Positions 8,603 through 17,099 of a DNA stretch of 64,000 nt are shown here, one piece after another; the first letter of the stretch is position 1; the number at the start of each line of letters is the position of its first letter. The DNA comes from Kitasatospora sp. MAP5-34. Its GTDB lineage: Bacteria; Actinomycetota; Actinomycetes; Streptomycetales; Streptomycetaceae. Position numbers and translations under genes: made by a program. The stretch is taken from NCBI RefSeq assembly GCF_029894335.1, contig NZ_JARXZC010000023.1:52883-116882 (forward strand), given 5' to 3'. The notes below the pieces were generated by a model. That model ran no database searches and was not told the origin of the DNA. It saw nothing but the letters and a program-made list of their open reading frames with translations.

Positions 8603-9847
8603 GTGTCCTGGCCAGGTGTCGCCGGCGTGCTCGCCGGCGCGTCCCCTTCGCCCTCGGTATCGGCGCCTTCGGTATCGGCACCCTCGGTATCGGCGCCCTC
8701 GGTGTCCGCATCCGAGTTGCACTCGTCCGTGCACTCGTCCGGAGCGCACCCGCCCGCGCTGCACCTGCCCACACCGCAGCTGCCCGACCTCACGCTCCCG
8801 ACGAGTGCCTCGCAGGTGTCGGCCGGCACCAAGCAGGCGGCCGGCTGGTTCGAGAGCCACTGGCAGAGCTGGGCGGAGGGCACGGTCAAGATCGTGCTCA
8901 TCGTGCTGCTGGCGCTGGTGCTGCGGGCGGTGATCCGGAAGCTGATCTCGCAGACGGTCTCCCGGATGGCCCGGCACCACGAGCACCACGACCACCACGA
9001 CGGCAGCCGGTTCGGTGGGCTGCTGGCCAACGCCGGCGTGGTGAACACCGAGCGTCGCAAGCAGCGCTCGGAGGCGATGGGGTCGGTGCTGCGCAGCGTC
9101 GCCTCGTTCAGCATCATGGGCACCGCCGCGCTGATGGTGATCTCGGCGCTCGGCCTGGACCTGGCTCCGCTGCTGGCCAGTGCCGGTGTGGCGGGGGTGG
9201 CGATCGGCTTCGGCGCGCGCAACCTGGTGACGGACTTCCTGTCCGGGGTCTTCATGATCATCGAGGACCAGTACGGCGTCGGCGACGAGATCGACACGGG
9301 GGTGGCCACCGGCACGGTGCTGGAGGTCGGCCTGCGGGTGACGAAGCTGCGCGGCGCCAACGGCGAGATCTGGTACATCCGCAACGGCGAGGTGAAGCGG
9401 ATCGCCAACCTGAGCCAGGGCTGGTCGACCGCGTCCGTGGACGTCCAGGTCGGCTACCGGGAGGATCTCGACCGGGTGACGACACTGATCCTGGAGACCG
9501 CCGAGGCGATGGCCAAGGAGGCCCCCTGGGACGAGCTGTTCTGGGAGCCGGCCAAGGTGCTCGGGGTGGACTCGGTGGCCGCCGAGTCGGTGGTGCTGAA
9601 GGTCGAGGTGCGCACCATGCCCGGCAAGGCCCCGGTGGTCACCCGAGGGCTGCGCTGGCGGCTCAAGGCCGCCTTCGACCTGGCCGGGATCAGGCTCAAG
9701 GAGGAGGCCACCGCCGCCGTCTCGGCGCCCGTGGTCGACGCCGCGCCACCGTCGGCGCTTGCCGACCCGGCCTCGGCCAAGTCGCTGTCCACCAAGCCGA
9801 TACCGATGCCGACGCACTCACTGGACGATCCGCAGCAGGTCCACTGA
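8603..9847 (+). CDS. MscS-family mechanosensitive ion channel
   Basis: A 414-residue membrane protein that should gate in response to membrane tension and relieve osmotic shock. After a Ser/Pro/Val low-complexity N-terminus there are TM helices at about 95-113 and 170-190. The MscS pore-lining helix follows (LLASAGVAGVAIGFGARNLV) and leads into FLSGVFMIIEDQYGVGD, the start of the beta domain. A histidine cluster (HHEHHDHHD) lies in the cytoplasmic loop before the pore segment and could bind metal; this is inference. AGGAAGG at 8588-8594 fits the GTG at 8603 (8-nt spacing) better than the GTG at 8597. It is monocistronic, with a terminator right behind it. Confidence 0.9.
   Translation: MSWPGVAGVLAGASPSPSVSAPSVSAPSVSAPSVSASELHSSVHSSGAHPPALHLPTPQLPDLTLPTSASQVSAGTKQAAGWFESHWQSWAEGTVKIVLIVLLALVLRAVIRKLISQTVSRMARHHEHHDHHDGSRFGGLLANAGVVNTERRKQRSEAMGSVLRSVASFSIMGTAALMVISALGLDLAPLLASAGVAGVAIGFGARNLVTDFLSGVFMIIEDQYGVGDEIDTGVATGTVLEVGLRVTKLRGANGEIWYIRNGEVKRIANLSQGWSTASVDVQVGYREDLDRVTTLILETAEAMAKEAPWDELFWEPAKVLGVDSVAAESVVLKVEVRTMPGKAPVVTRGLRWRLKAAFDLAGIRLKEEATAAVSAPVVDAAPPSALADPASAKSLSTKPIPMPTHSLDDPQQVH
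8651..8710. repeat. Four 15-bp tandem repeats inside the MscS gene
   Basis: Units of CCCTCGGTATCGGCG (with 1-3 changes) at 8651, 8666, 8681 and 8696 encode repeated Pro-Ser-Val-Ser-Ala pentapeptides in the N-terminal tail. The length (15 bp) keeps the frame, so copy number could vary without breaking the gene. Confidence 0.9.
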
Positions 9848-9858
9848 GGCAGTCCGCC

Positions 9859-9895
9859 GAAGCCCCGCTCTCCCGCGCCGGGAGGGCGGGGCTTC
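9859..9895 (+). terminator. Rho-independent-type hairpin after MscS
   Basis: GAAGCCCCGC (9859-9868) pairs perfectly with GCGGGGCTTC (9886-9895), and the stem can extend inward through CTCCC/GGGAG. It begins 11 nt after the stop codon. Confidence 0.85.
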
Positions 9896-9959
9896 CGCTT
9901 GTCCGGGGGCGGGCCCGGAGCGGTCGGTAACGCTTCGGCATCCAGCCCGCACCGGGTCA

Positions 9960-9989
9960 TTGACACTCTCCGGGCCCGGGGCCTACCGT
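9960..9989 (+). promoter_or_regulatory. Promoter of the csnR-K operon
   Basis: A perfect -35 hexamer TTGACA (9960-9965) is followed after 18 bp by TACCGT (9984-9989), which fits the TANNNT -10 of the main vegetative sigma factor. The palindrome at 10001-10017 lies just downstream of the expected transcription start. Confidence 0.7.
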
Positions 9990-10000
9990 CCTTCTCGGTG

Positions 10001-10017
10001 ATTGGAAAGTTTCCTAA
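10001..10017. promoter_or_regulatory. CsnR-type ROK operator
   Basis: ATTGGAAAGTTTCCTAA is an imperfect palindrome centred on G. It closely resembles the AGGAAA-N-TTTCCT operators bound by the chitosan repressor CsnR in front of chitosanase genes and of its own operon. Its position at the start of the transcript fits autorepression. Confidence 0.7.
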
Positions 10018-10111
10018 CAGTTCCCGTCACCGCCTCACCACCACCCTTGCGGGTCACCCGTTGCACCCTTGTTACCCCAGTCCCACCAGCGGAGAGAGGA
10101 GGATCGGGTAC

Positions 10112-11305
10112 GTGACCGACAAGACACCCGCCCGCCCCCCGCTCGCCGGAACACCGAGCCTGCTCCGCGCGATCAACGACCGGGCCGCCCTGGAGCTACT
10201 GCTCACCAACGGCCCGCTCTCCCGTACCCAGCTCGGCACCCTCACCGGCCTCTCCAAGCCCACGGCCTCGCAGCTGCTGACCCGGCTGGAGTCGGCCGGG
10301 CTGGTCCGGGCGGTCGGCACCACGGCCGGCGGACCCGGCCCGAACGCGCAGCTGTACCAGGTCGATCCGGCCGCCGGGTACGTCGCCGGGCTGGACGTCA
10401 CGCCCAGCCGGATCCGGGTCGCGGTGGCCGACATCACCGGCACCACCCTCGCCGAACAGCTGGTCCCCACCAAGGGCTGGCCCGCCGCCGAGACGCTGGA
10501 ACGGACGGCCGCCGCCGTCGCCGCGACCGTACGGGAGGCCGGACTCGCGGACGGCAGCCTGCGCGAGATCGTCATCGGCGTGCCCGGCGCGCTGGATCCG
10601 GTCACGGGCAAGCTCGGGTACGCCTCCCACCTGCCCGGCTGGCACTCCCCCCGGCTGCTGGCCGAGCTGGCGGCCGCGCTCGGCGCGCCGGTGACCATCG
10701 AGAACGACGTCAACCTGGCCGCCATCGCCGAGCAGTCCTTCGGTGCCGCGCAGGGCTGCGAGGACTTCGTCCTGCTCTGGGCGGCCGAGGGCATCGGCGC
10801 GGCGATCGTGATCGCCGGGCGGCTGCACCGGGGCTTCACCGGCGGCGCGGGCGAGGTCGGCTACATGCCGGTGCCGGGCGCGCCGGTGGTCCACCGGCTG
10901 CGCCGGAAGAACTCCGGCGGCTTCCAGGAACTGGCCGGTGCTCCGGCGGTGCTCGCCCTCGCCCGGGAGCACGGGCTGGTGGCGGCGACCGCCGAGGCGG
11001 CCATCGAACTCGCGCTGCGCACCCCGGGCGCGGGTGACACGTTCCTGGACATCCTGGCCGAGCGGCTGGCCGTCGGGCTGGCCGTGATCGTCTCCGTGGT
11101 CGACCCCGAGCTGGTGGTGATCTCCGGCGACGTCCCGACGGCCGGCGGCGACCGGCTGCGCGGGCTCGTCCAGGACGCCCTGGCCGGGCTCTCCATCCCC
11201 CGGCCCGAGGTGCGTAGTAGTACCGTCCCGGGCTCGCCTGTCCTGCACGGCGCGCTGCAACGCGCCCTCGCCACCGCCCGGGAAGCGGTGTTCTCCACCC
11301 ACTGA
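10112..11305 (+). CDS. csnR: ROK-family transcriptional repressor, CsnR-like
   Basis: A 397-residue protein. A winged HTH comes first (about 20-75: LLRAINDRAALELLLTNGPL then LTGLSKPTASQLLTRLE), followed by a ROK sugar-kinase-like domain (about 95-380) with GYVAGLDVTPSRIRVAVAD, the IENDVNLAA segment and the sugar-site glutamate motif GGAGEVGY. The usual ROK zinc-binding Cys cluster after the GEVGH-type motif is absent: the motif here ends in Tyr and is followed by VVHRLRRKNSGG. The GTG at 10112 has GAGGAGGA 8 nt upstream. In S. coelicolor a ROK repressor heads the same gene order (csnR-K) and represses chitosan-use genes until glucosamine oligosaccharides appear. The palindromic operator upstream supports autoregulation. 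Assignment to CsnR rather than another ROK repressor rests on gene order and operator. Confidence 0.8.
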   Translation: MTDKTPARPPLAGTPSLLRAINDRAALELLLTNGPLSRTQLGTLTGLSKPTASQLLTRLESAGLVRAVGTTAGGPGPNAQLYQVDPAAGYVAGLDVTPSRIRVAVADITGTTLAEQLVPTKGWPAAETLERTAAAVAATVREAGLADGSLREIVIGVPGALDPVTGKLGYASHLPGWHSPRLLAELAAALGAPVTIENDVNLAAIAEQSFGAAQGCEDFVLLWAAEGIGAAIVIAGRLHRGFTGGAGEVGYMPVPGAPVVHRLRRKNSGGFQELAGAPAVLALAREHGLVAATAEAAIELALRTPGAGDTFLDILAERLAVGLAVIVSVVDPELVVISGDVPTAGGDRLRGLVQDALAGLSIPRPEVRSSTVPGSPVLHGALQRALATAREAVFSTH

Positions 11306-11413
11306 CCGACCCCCACCCGCCAGCTCCCTGAATCGTCACCCATCCCCCGCACCCGGGCCGTTGGGCGATGCCGCCTGCCCCCGTACCTTCCGTAGCTTCA
11401 GGAGGACTCTCCA

Positions 11414-12763
11414 GTGCACACCCCCCGCAGATCCCGCCGCGCGCTCGCCGCCGTCACCGGCAGCGCTGTACTGGCCCTCTTCGCCACCGCCTGCACGGGC
11501 ACCAACTCGACCGGCGGCACGGACGATTCGGCCTCCGGCAAGGACGTGAGCATCACCTTCTGGCACGGCTGGAGCCAGGACAACGAGACCAAGGCGATCA
11601 ACGACAACGTCGCCGCCTTCGAGAAGCTGCACCCGAACATCCACGTCAAGGTCGTCGCCAACATCGCGGACGACAAGAGCGAGCAGGCGCTGCGGGCCGG
11701 CGGCCCGGACGCGCCGGACGTGGTCTCGTCCTTCACCACCGACAACGTCGGCAAGTTCTGCTCCGCCAAGGTCTGGACCGACCTCACTCCCTTCCTCAAG
11801 AAGGACGGCATCGACCCGGTGAAGACCTTCCCGTCCGCGATGCTCAAGTACAGCCAGTTCGAGGGCAACCAGTGCTCGCTGCCGCTGCTCGGCGACGCGT
11901 ACGGGCTGTACTACAACAAGACCGCCTTCGCCGCGGCCGGGATCACCTCGCCGCCGAAGACCCTCAGCGAGTTCGACGCGGACGCCGTCAAGCTGACCGT
12001 CGCGAACGGTGACGGGTACAAGCAGCTCGGCTTCATGCCGGACTTCCACGGCTACGAGTCCACCCCCTCGCACTTCCTCGGCCAGTACGGCGTCTCGTAC
12101 TTCGGCGCGGACGGCAAGTCGGACATCGCCTCCGACCCCAAGATCGCCGCGATGTACACCTGGCAGAAGGGGCTGATCGGCAAGCTGGGCGGCTTCGACA
12201 AGCTGGAGAAGTACCGGAGTTCCTTCGGCGACGAGTTCAGCGCCAAGAACCCGTTCGAGACCGGCCAGGTCGCAATGGCGATCGACGGTGAGTGGCGGAC
12301 GGCCTCGATCGCCACCGACAAGGTCACCTTCGACTGGGCCACCGCGCCCTTCCCGGTGCCGGACGACCAGGCCGCCACGTACGGCCGGGGCTACCAGACC
12401 GGCACCATCGTCGGCATCGCCCGCAGCAGCCAGAAGCAGGCCGCCGCCTGGGAGTTCGTCAAGTACCTGACCACCGATACCGACGCCGTGGTCAGCTTCG
12501 CCAACGCGATCCACAACGTGCCGAGCACCATGGACGCGCTCAGTTCGCCGAAGCTCGACAACGACCCGAACTTCAAGACCTTCCTGGACGTGGCGAAGAA
12601 CCCCGCCTCCAGCACCACGCCCTCCAGCATCAACGGCGGCGCGTACCAGATCAGCATGCAGAACTTCGGCTACGACTTCGAGGCCGGCAAGCAGGCCGAC
12701 CTGCAGGCCGGGCTGACCAAGACGGCCCAGGAGATCGACGCGGCCGTCACCCAGGCCAAGTGA
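11414..12763 (+). CDS. csnE: Sugar ABC transporter substrate-binding lipoprotein
   Basis: A 449-residue extracellular solute-binding protein (family 1, MalE-like). The N-terminus is a lipoprotein signal: basic residues, a hydrophobic core and the lipobox LFATAC, so the mature protein is tethered by its Cys outside the membrane. The fold start is clear (ISITFWHGW-type motif) and the typical segment GQVAMAIDGEWR appears near residue 290. AGGAGGA precedes the GTG start at 11414. A 108-nt gap separates it from csnR with no obvious terminator. Given the operon, the expected ligands are chitosan-derived glucosamine oligosaccharides. No ATPase gene is present; as with other Streptomyces sugar importers, a shared MsiK-type ATPase encoded elsewhere is probably used. 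Confidence 0.85.
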   Translation: MHTPRRSRRALAAVTGSAVLALFATACTGTNSTGGTDDSASGKDVSITFWHGWSQDNETKAINDNVAAFEKLHPNIHVKVVANIADDKSEQALRAGGPDAPDVVSSFTTDNVGKFCSAKVWTDLTPFLKKDGIDPVKTFPSAMLKYSQFEGNQCSLPLLGDAYGLYYNKTAFAAAGITSPPKTLSEFDADAVKLTVANGDGYKQLGFMPDFHGYESTPSHFLGQYGVSYFGADGKSDIASDPKIAAMYTWQKGLIGKLGGFDKLEKYRSSFGDEFSAKNPFETGQVAMAIDGEWRTASIATDKVTFDWATAPFPVPDDQAATYGRGYQTGTIVGIARSSQKQAAAWEFVKYLTTDTDAVVSFANAIHNVPSTMDALSSPKLDNDPNFKTFLDVAKNPASSTTPSSINGGAYQISMQNFGYDFEAGKQADLQAGLTKTAQEIDAAVTQAK

Positions 12764-12773
12764 CGGACGCACC

Positions 12774-13748
12774 ATGGCACTTGAACGCATGACAGTTGCA
12801 CGCACCGAAGTCCCGGCGGCGCTGAAGCGCAAGCGCCGCCGGGAGACGGCCCGCACGCTGGCCTTCCTCTCGCCGTGGCTGATCGGCTTCGGCTTCTTCT
12901 TCCTCTACCCGCTGATCTCCACCGTCTACTTCTCCTTCATGCGGTACGACGGCTTCACGGCCCCGGTCTTCACCGGCCTGAAGAACTGGGACTACGTCTT
13001 CACCAAGTACCCGTTCTTCTGGCAGGGCCTGCAGAACACGCTCTGGCTGGTCGTGGTGATGGTCACCCTGCGGGTCGCCTTCGGGCTGGGGATCGGCATG
13101 CTGATCACCAAGCTGAAGACCGGCGTCGGCTTCTTCCGCACCCTCTTCTACCTGCCCTACCTGGCCCCGCCGGTGGCCGCCACGATGGCCTTCGCCTTCC
13201 TGCTCAACCCCGGCACCGGCCCGGTCAACCACTTCCTGGGCAAGCTCGGCCTGCCGCAGCCCGGCTGGTTCACCGACCCCAGCTGGTCGAAGCCGGCCCT
13301 CACCATGCTCGCCATGTGGGGCATCGGCGACCTGATGGTCATCTTCATGGCCTCGCTGCTCGACGTCCCGAAGGAGCAGTACGAGGCGGCCGAACTGGAC
13401 GGCGCGGGCCCGTGGCAGCGGTTCCGCTACGTCACCTACCCGAACATCTCGCCGATCGTGATGTTCGCGGTGGTCACCGGAGTCATCCAGACCATGCAGT
13501 ACTACACCCAGGCGATCGTCGCCGGGAAGGTCGCCAGCGGCATCATCGGCGGCTCCGGCCAGGCCTTCGAACCCGGCTACCCGCACGGCTCGACCTGGAC
13601 CCTGCCGCAGATGGTCTACAGCCTCGGCTTCCAGCGCTTCGACACCGGCTCGGCCTGCGTGATCGCCGTGGTGCTGTTCGTGATCTCGATGGCCTTCACC
13701 TCCCTGCTGCTGCGCCGCAACGCGGGCTTCCTGTCGAGTGAGGACTGA
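12774..13748 (+). CDS. csnF: Sugar ABC transporter permease (MalF type)
   Basis: A 324-residue permease with six predicted TM helices, starting after a basic N-terminus (KRKRRRETAR) with LAFLSPWLIGFGFFFLYPLI. The cytoplasmic EAA loop that docks the ATPase is clear: YEAAELDGAGPWQRFRYVTYP. It lies 10 nt after the binding-protein gene and 3 nt before the second permease, so the three are one transcriptional unit. The ATG at 12789 is an alternative start. Together with csnG it should form the heterodimeric channel for the sugar bound by csnE. Confidence 0.88.
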   Translation: MALERMTVARTEVPAALKRKRRRETARTLAFLSPWLIGFGFFFLYPLISTVYFSFMRYDGFTAPVFTGLKNWDYVFTKYPFFWQGLQNTLWLVVVMVTLRVAFGLGIGMLITKLKTGVGFFRTLFYLPYLAPPVAATMAFAFLLNPGTGPVNHFLGKLGLPQPGWFTDPSWSKPALTMLAMWGIGDLMVIFMASLLDVPKEQYEAAELDGAGPWQRFRYVTYPNISPIVMFAVVTGVIQTMQYYTQAIVAGKVASGIIGGSGQAFEPGYPHGSTWTLPQMVYSLGFQRFDTGSACVIAVVLFVISMAFTSLLLRRNAGFLSSED

Positions 13749-13751
13749 GCC

Positions 13752-14642
13752 ATGACCCTGAGCTCCACGCTCTCCGTCCCCCTCACCACGCGGACCGCCG
13801 CCGCCCGGGTGGCCCGCCGCCGGGCCGTCCTGCACTGGGTGGCCGTGCACTCGGTGGCCGTCGCGGCGGCGCTGTTCTTCATCCTGCCGTTCGTGTTCGT
13901 CTTCCTCACCTCGGTGATGACGGACCGTCAGGCGCTCACCACGGACTTCTGGCCGCACCAGTGGGAGTGGGGCAACTACCTGAAGGTCTGGCGGACCCCG
14001 GGCTTCCTGACCTGGTGGCGCAACACCCTGGTGTATGCGGGCCTCGGCACACTGTTCACCGTCGTCTCCAGCGTCCCGGTCGCCTACGCGATGGCCAAGT
14101 TCCGCTTCCGGGGCCGGAATCTGTCGCTGATGGCGGTCATCTCGATGATGATGCTGCCGCCGCAGGTCACCGTCATCCCGATGTACCTGTTCTGGGCCAA
14201 GCAGCTCCACCTCACCGGCACGCTCTGGCCGTTGATCATCCCGATGGCGTTCGGCGACGCGTTCTCGATCTTCCTGCTGCGGCAGTTCCTGCTGACCGTC
14301 CCGAACGAGTACCTCGAGGCGGCCCGGATCGACGGCTGCGGCGACCTCCGCACGCTGCTGCGGGTGGTCCTGCCGATGTCCAGGCCCGCCATCGCGGCGG
14401 TGGCGCTGTTCCAGTTCTTCTACTGCTGGAACGACTACTTCGGCCCGCAGATCTACGCCAGCGAGAACCCGGGCGCCTGGACGCTCAGTTACGGGCTCGA
14501 GTCCTTCAAGGGCGCCCACCACACCAACTGGAACCTCACCATGGCGGCCACGCTGCTCGTGATGGCTCCGGTGATCGTGCTGTTCTTCTTCGCGCAGAAG
14601 GCCTTCATCGAAGGCGTGACACTGACAGGGGTCAAGGGCTGA
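13752..14642 (+). CDS. csnG: Sugar ABC transporter permease (MalG type)
   Basis: A 296-residue permease with six TM helices. The EAA loop reads YLEAARIDGCGDLRTLLRVVLP, and the characteristic N-terminal segment LFFILPFVFVFLTSVM is the first helix. The stop codon overlaps the following ATG by one base (TGATG), so translation of csnH is probably coupled to it. It pairs with csnF in the importer. Confidence 0.88.
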   Translation: MTLSSTLSVPLTTRTAAARVARRRAVLHWVAVHSVAVAAALFFILPFVFVFLTSVMTDRQALTTDFWPHQWEWGNYLKVWRTPGFLTWWRNTLVYAGLGTLFTVVSSVPVAYAMAKFRFRGRNLSLMAVISMMMLPPQVTVIPMYLFWAKQLHLTGTLWPLIIPMAFGDAFSIFLLRQFLLTVPNEYLEAARIDGCGDLRTLLRVVLPMSRPAIAAVALFQFFYCWNDYFGPQIYASENPGAWTLSYGLESFKGAHHTNWNLTMAATLLVMAPVIVLFFFAQKAFIEGVTLTGVKG

Positions 14643-15943
14643 TGTCACTCAAGTTGGCAATCGTGGGCGGCGGTTCGACCTACACGCCGGAACTGATCGA
14701 CGGCTTCGCCCGGCTCCGCACTCCAAACAACGGGCCTGGTCTCCCGCTCGCCGAACTCGTACTGATCGACCCCGCCGCCGACCGGCTGGAGCTGATCGGC
14801 GGGCTGGCCCGGCGGATCTTCGCCAAGCAGGGCCACAGCGCTACCGTCACCACCACCACCGACCTCGCCGCCGGGGTGGCCGGCGCGGACGCCGTGCTGC
14901 TGCAGCTGCGGGTCGGCGGGCAGGCGGCGCGGAACGAGGACGAGACCTGGCCGCTGGAGTGCGGCTGCGTCGGCCAGGAGACCACCGGCGCGGGCGGGTT
15001 GGCCAAGGCGCTGCGTACCGTGCCCGTCGTGCTCGACATCGCCGAGCAGGTCCGCCGGGCCAACCCCGATGCCTGGATCGTCGACTTCACCAACCCCGTC
15101 GGCATCGTCACCCGCGCCCTGCAGACCGCCGGCCACAAGGCCGTCGGCCTGTGCAACGTGGCGATCGGCTTCCAACGCCGCTTCGCCGCCCACCTGAACG
15201 TCGCCCCCGAGCTGATCCGGCTCGACCACGTCGGCCTCAACCACCTCACCTGGGAGCGCGGCGTCACCCTGCTGGACGCGCCGGACGCCACCACCGGACG
15301 CGAGGTACTGCCGGAACTGCTCGGCGGCTTCGGCAAGGAGATCGCCGAGGACCTGCTGCTGCCGCTCCCGGTGATCCGGCGGCTCGGGGTCGTCCCCTCG
15401 TACTACCTGCGGTACTTCTACCAGCACGACCAGGTGGTCGAGGAGTTGAAGGTCAAGGGCTCGCGCGCGTCGGCCGTCGCGGCGATCGAGCGGGAACTGC
15501 TCACGATGTACGCCGACCCGGCCCTCGACACCAAGCCCGAGCTGCTGAGCAAGCGCGGCGGAGCGTTCTACTCCGAGGCGGCCGTCCAGCTGATCGCCTC
15601 GCTGCTCGGCACCGGCGGCGGCACCAGCGTGCAGGTGGTCAACACCCGCAACGACGGTGTGCTGCCCTTCCTGCCGGACGACGCGGTGATCGAGGTACCG
15701 GCCGAGGTCGACGCGGTGGGTGTCCGCCCGCTGCCGCAGCGCCCGGTCGAGCCGCTCTACGCGGGCCTGATCGCCGCCGTCACGGCGTACGAGCAACTCG
15801 CCCTGGAGGCAGCGCTCAAGGGCGGCCGGGACCGGGTCTTCGACGCCCTGCTCGCCCACCCGCTGGTCGGGCAGTTCGACCTCGCGGAGCAGCTGACGGA
15901 CCGCCTGCTGGCCCACAACCGTGCGCACCTGAGCTGGGCGTGA
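14642..15943 (+). CDS. csnH: Family 4 glycosidase (6-phospho-sugar hydrolase)
   Basis: A 433-residue GH4 enzyme. GH4 hydrolases work by an NAD+- and Mn2+-dependent redox-elimination mechanism. The Rossmann nucleotide loop is at the N-terminus (AIVGGGSTYTPELIDG). VDFTNPVGIV follows, then the metal-binding Cys in GLCNVAIG and the His in DHVGLNHLTW. These match the 6-phospho-beta-glucosidase branch rather than the alpha-glucosidase/galactosidase branch. In this operon the physiological substrate is probably a phosphorylated glucosamine oligosaccharide made by the kinase encoded next door. Start and upstream stop overlap as TGATG. Confidence 0.85.
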   Translation: MSLKLAIVGGGSTYTPELIDGFARLRTPNNGPGLPLAELVLIDPAADRLELIGGLARRIFAKQGHSATVTTTTDLAAGVAGADAVLLQLRVGGQAARNEDETWPLECGCVGQETTGAGGLAKALRTVPVVLDIAEQVRRANPDAWIVDFTNPVGIVTRALQTAGHKAVGLCNVAIGFQRRFAAHLNVAPELIRLDHVGLNHLTWERGVTLLDAPDATTGREVLPELLGGFGKEIAEDLLLPLPVIRRLGVVPSYYLRYFYQHDQVVEELKVKGSRASAVAAIERELLTMYADPALDTKPELLSKRGGAFYSEAAVQLIASLLGTGGGTSVQVVNTRNDGVLPFLPDDAVIEVPAEVDAVGVRPLPQRPVEPLYAGLIAAVTAYEQLALEAALKGGRDRVFDALLAHPLVGQFDLAEQLTDRLLAHNRAHLSWA

Positions 15944-16025
15944 GCGGTCGCTCCAAGCGGGTGTGAGCAGCGGGATCTCCCGGCCGGGGCGGCCGGGACA
16001 CGTACGAACCGGGGACCAGGACCTG

Positions 16026-17072
16026 ATGGACCACCACGACACTGAGCAACTAGCGGGCGTCCTCGCCATCGACGCCGGGAACAGCAAGACCGACGTCACG
16101 TTGGTCGGCGCCGACGGCAGCGTGCTCGGCAGCGCCCGGGGTGGCGGGTTCCACCCCCAGTTGGAGGGGGCCGAGGCCGCGATCGCGGGCCTCGTCCCGC
16201 TGGTCGAGGCGGTCGCCGCCGAGGCCGGGCTGCGGCTCGGCGGCCCGCACTCCGGGCCGGTGCTCACCAGCCACGTCAGCGCCTGCCTGGCCAACGCCGA
16301 CCTGCCGATCGAGGAGCAGCGGCTGCAGGCAGCCATCGCGGCCCGGCCCTGGAGCGTGTCGAGCGCCGTCTCCAACGACACCTTCGGACTGCTCCGGGCC
16401 GGCACCGAGGGCCCGAGGGGCGTCGCGGTGGTCTGCGGCGCGGGGATCAACTGCGTCGGGCTGCTGCCGGACGGGCGGACCGCCCGCTTCCCCGCGCTCG
16501 GCACCCTGACCGGCGACTGGGGCGGCGGCGGCGGGCTGGCCGCCGAGAGCATGTGGCACGCCGCCCGCGCCGAGGACGGCAGAGGCAGACCCACCGGTCT
16601 GGCCCCCGCCATCGCCGCGCACTTCGGCCTGCCCAGCGCCAACGCCGTCGCCGAGGCGATGCACCTCGGGCTGGTCGAGCGGGAGCGGCTGCACGAGATC
16701 GTCCGGGTGCTGTTCACCGAGGCCCGGGCGGGCGACGCCACCGCCCTGGAGCTGATCGACCGCCAGGCGGACGAGATCACCCGGCTCGCGGTGATCGCCC
16801 TGACCAGGCTGGACCTGCTGACCGAGCCCACCCCGGTGGTGCTCGGCGGCGGGGTGCTGGCCTCCCGCCAACCCCTGCTGATCGACAACGTGATCGCCCG
16901 GCTCTCAGCCGCCGCACCACTGGCCGAACCCCGGATCGTGGTCGCCCCACCCGTACTCGGCGCGGCCCTGCTCGGCCTCGACCACCTCGCCGCGACCGGC
17001 CACGGCGGCGGCCCGGCCGCGCAGCGCCGCCTACGCGCGGCCTACCCGGCGGGGCAGCCGATCGCGGCCTGA
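16026..17072 (+). CDS. csnK: Sugar kinase, BadF/BadG/N-acetylglucosamine kinase family
   Basis: A 348-residue ASKHA-fold kinase. The phosphate-1 motif LAIDAGNSKTDVTLV is at the N-terminus, the GTLTGDWGGGGGLA loop is near residue 160, and the adenosine motif VVLGGGVL is near 265. The family includes mammalian-type GlcNAc kinase and glucosamine kinases. As the last gene of the csn operon it is expected to phosphorylate imported chitosan sugars so that the GH4 enzyme can act. The ATG at 16026 has a GGACCAGGA leader; the GTG at 15963 would add 21 residues that do not resemble the family. Confidence 0.8.
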   Translation: MDHHDTEQLAGVLAIDAGNSKTDVTLVGADGSVLGSARGGGFHPQLEGAEAAIAGLVPLVEAVAAEAGLRLGGPHSGPVLTSHVSACLANADLPIEEQRLQAAIAARPWSVSSAVSNDTFGLLRAGTEGPRGVAVVCGAGINCVGLLPDGRTARFPALGTLTGDWGGGGGLAAESMWHAARAEDGRGRPTGLAPAIAAHFGLPSANAVAEAMHLGLVERERLHEIVRVLFTEARAGDATALELIDRQADEITRLAVIALTRLDLLTEPTPVVLGGGVLASRQPLLIDNVIARLSAAAPLAEPRIVVAPPVLGAALLGLDHLAATGHGGGPAAQRRLRAAYPAGQPIAA

Positions 17073-17099
17073 CGGAGCTGCCTGGTGCTGACGGGTCGC

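Noticed and set aside
8651..8710. Short regular repeats considered as a CRISPR array
   Set aside because: The 15-bp units are directly adjacent without spacers, lie in a coding frame and there are no cas genes.
12747..14648. A 633-codon minus-strand frame across the two permease genes
   Set aside because: Shadow of the permease genes; composition is charged and repetitive, with no recognisable domain.
10112..17072. Assignment of this operon as a cellobiose (ceb) or maltose operon
   Set aside because: The regulator is a ROK protein rather than a LacI-type repressor, and the operon ends in a GH4 enzyme and a BadF-type kinase, which fits csnR-K instead.
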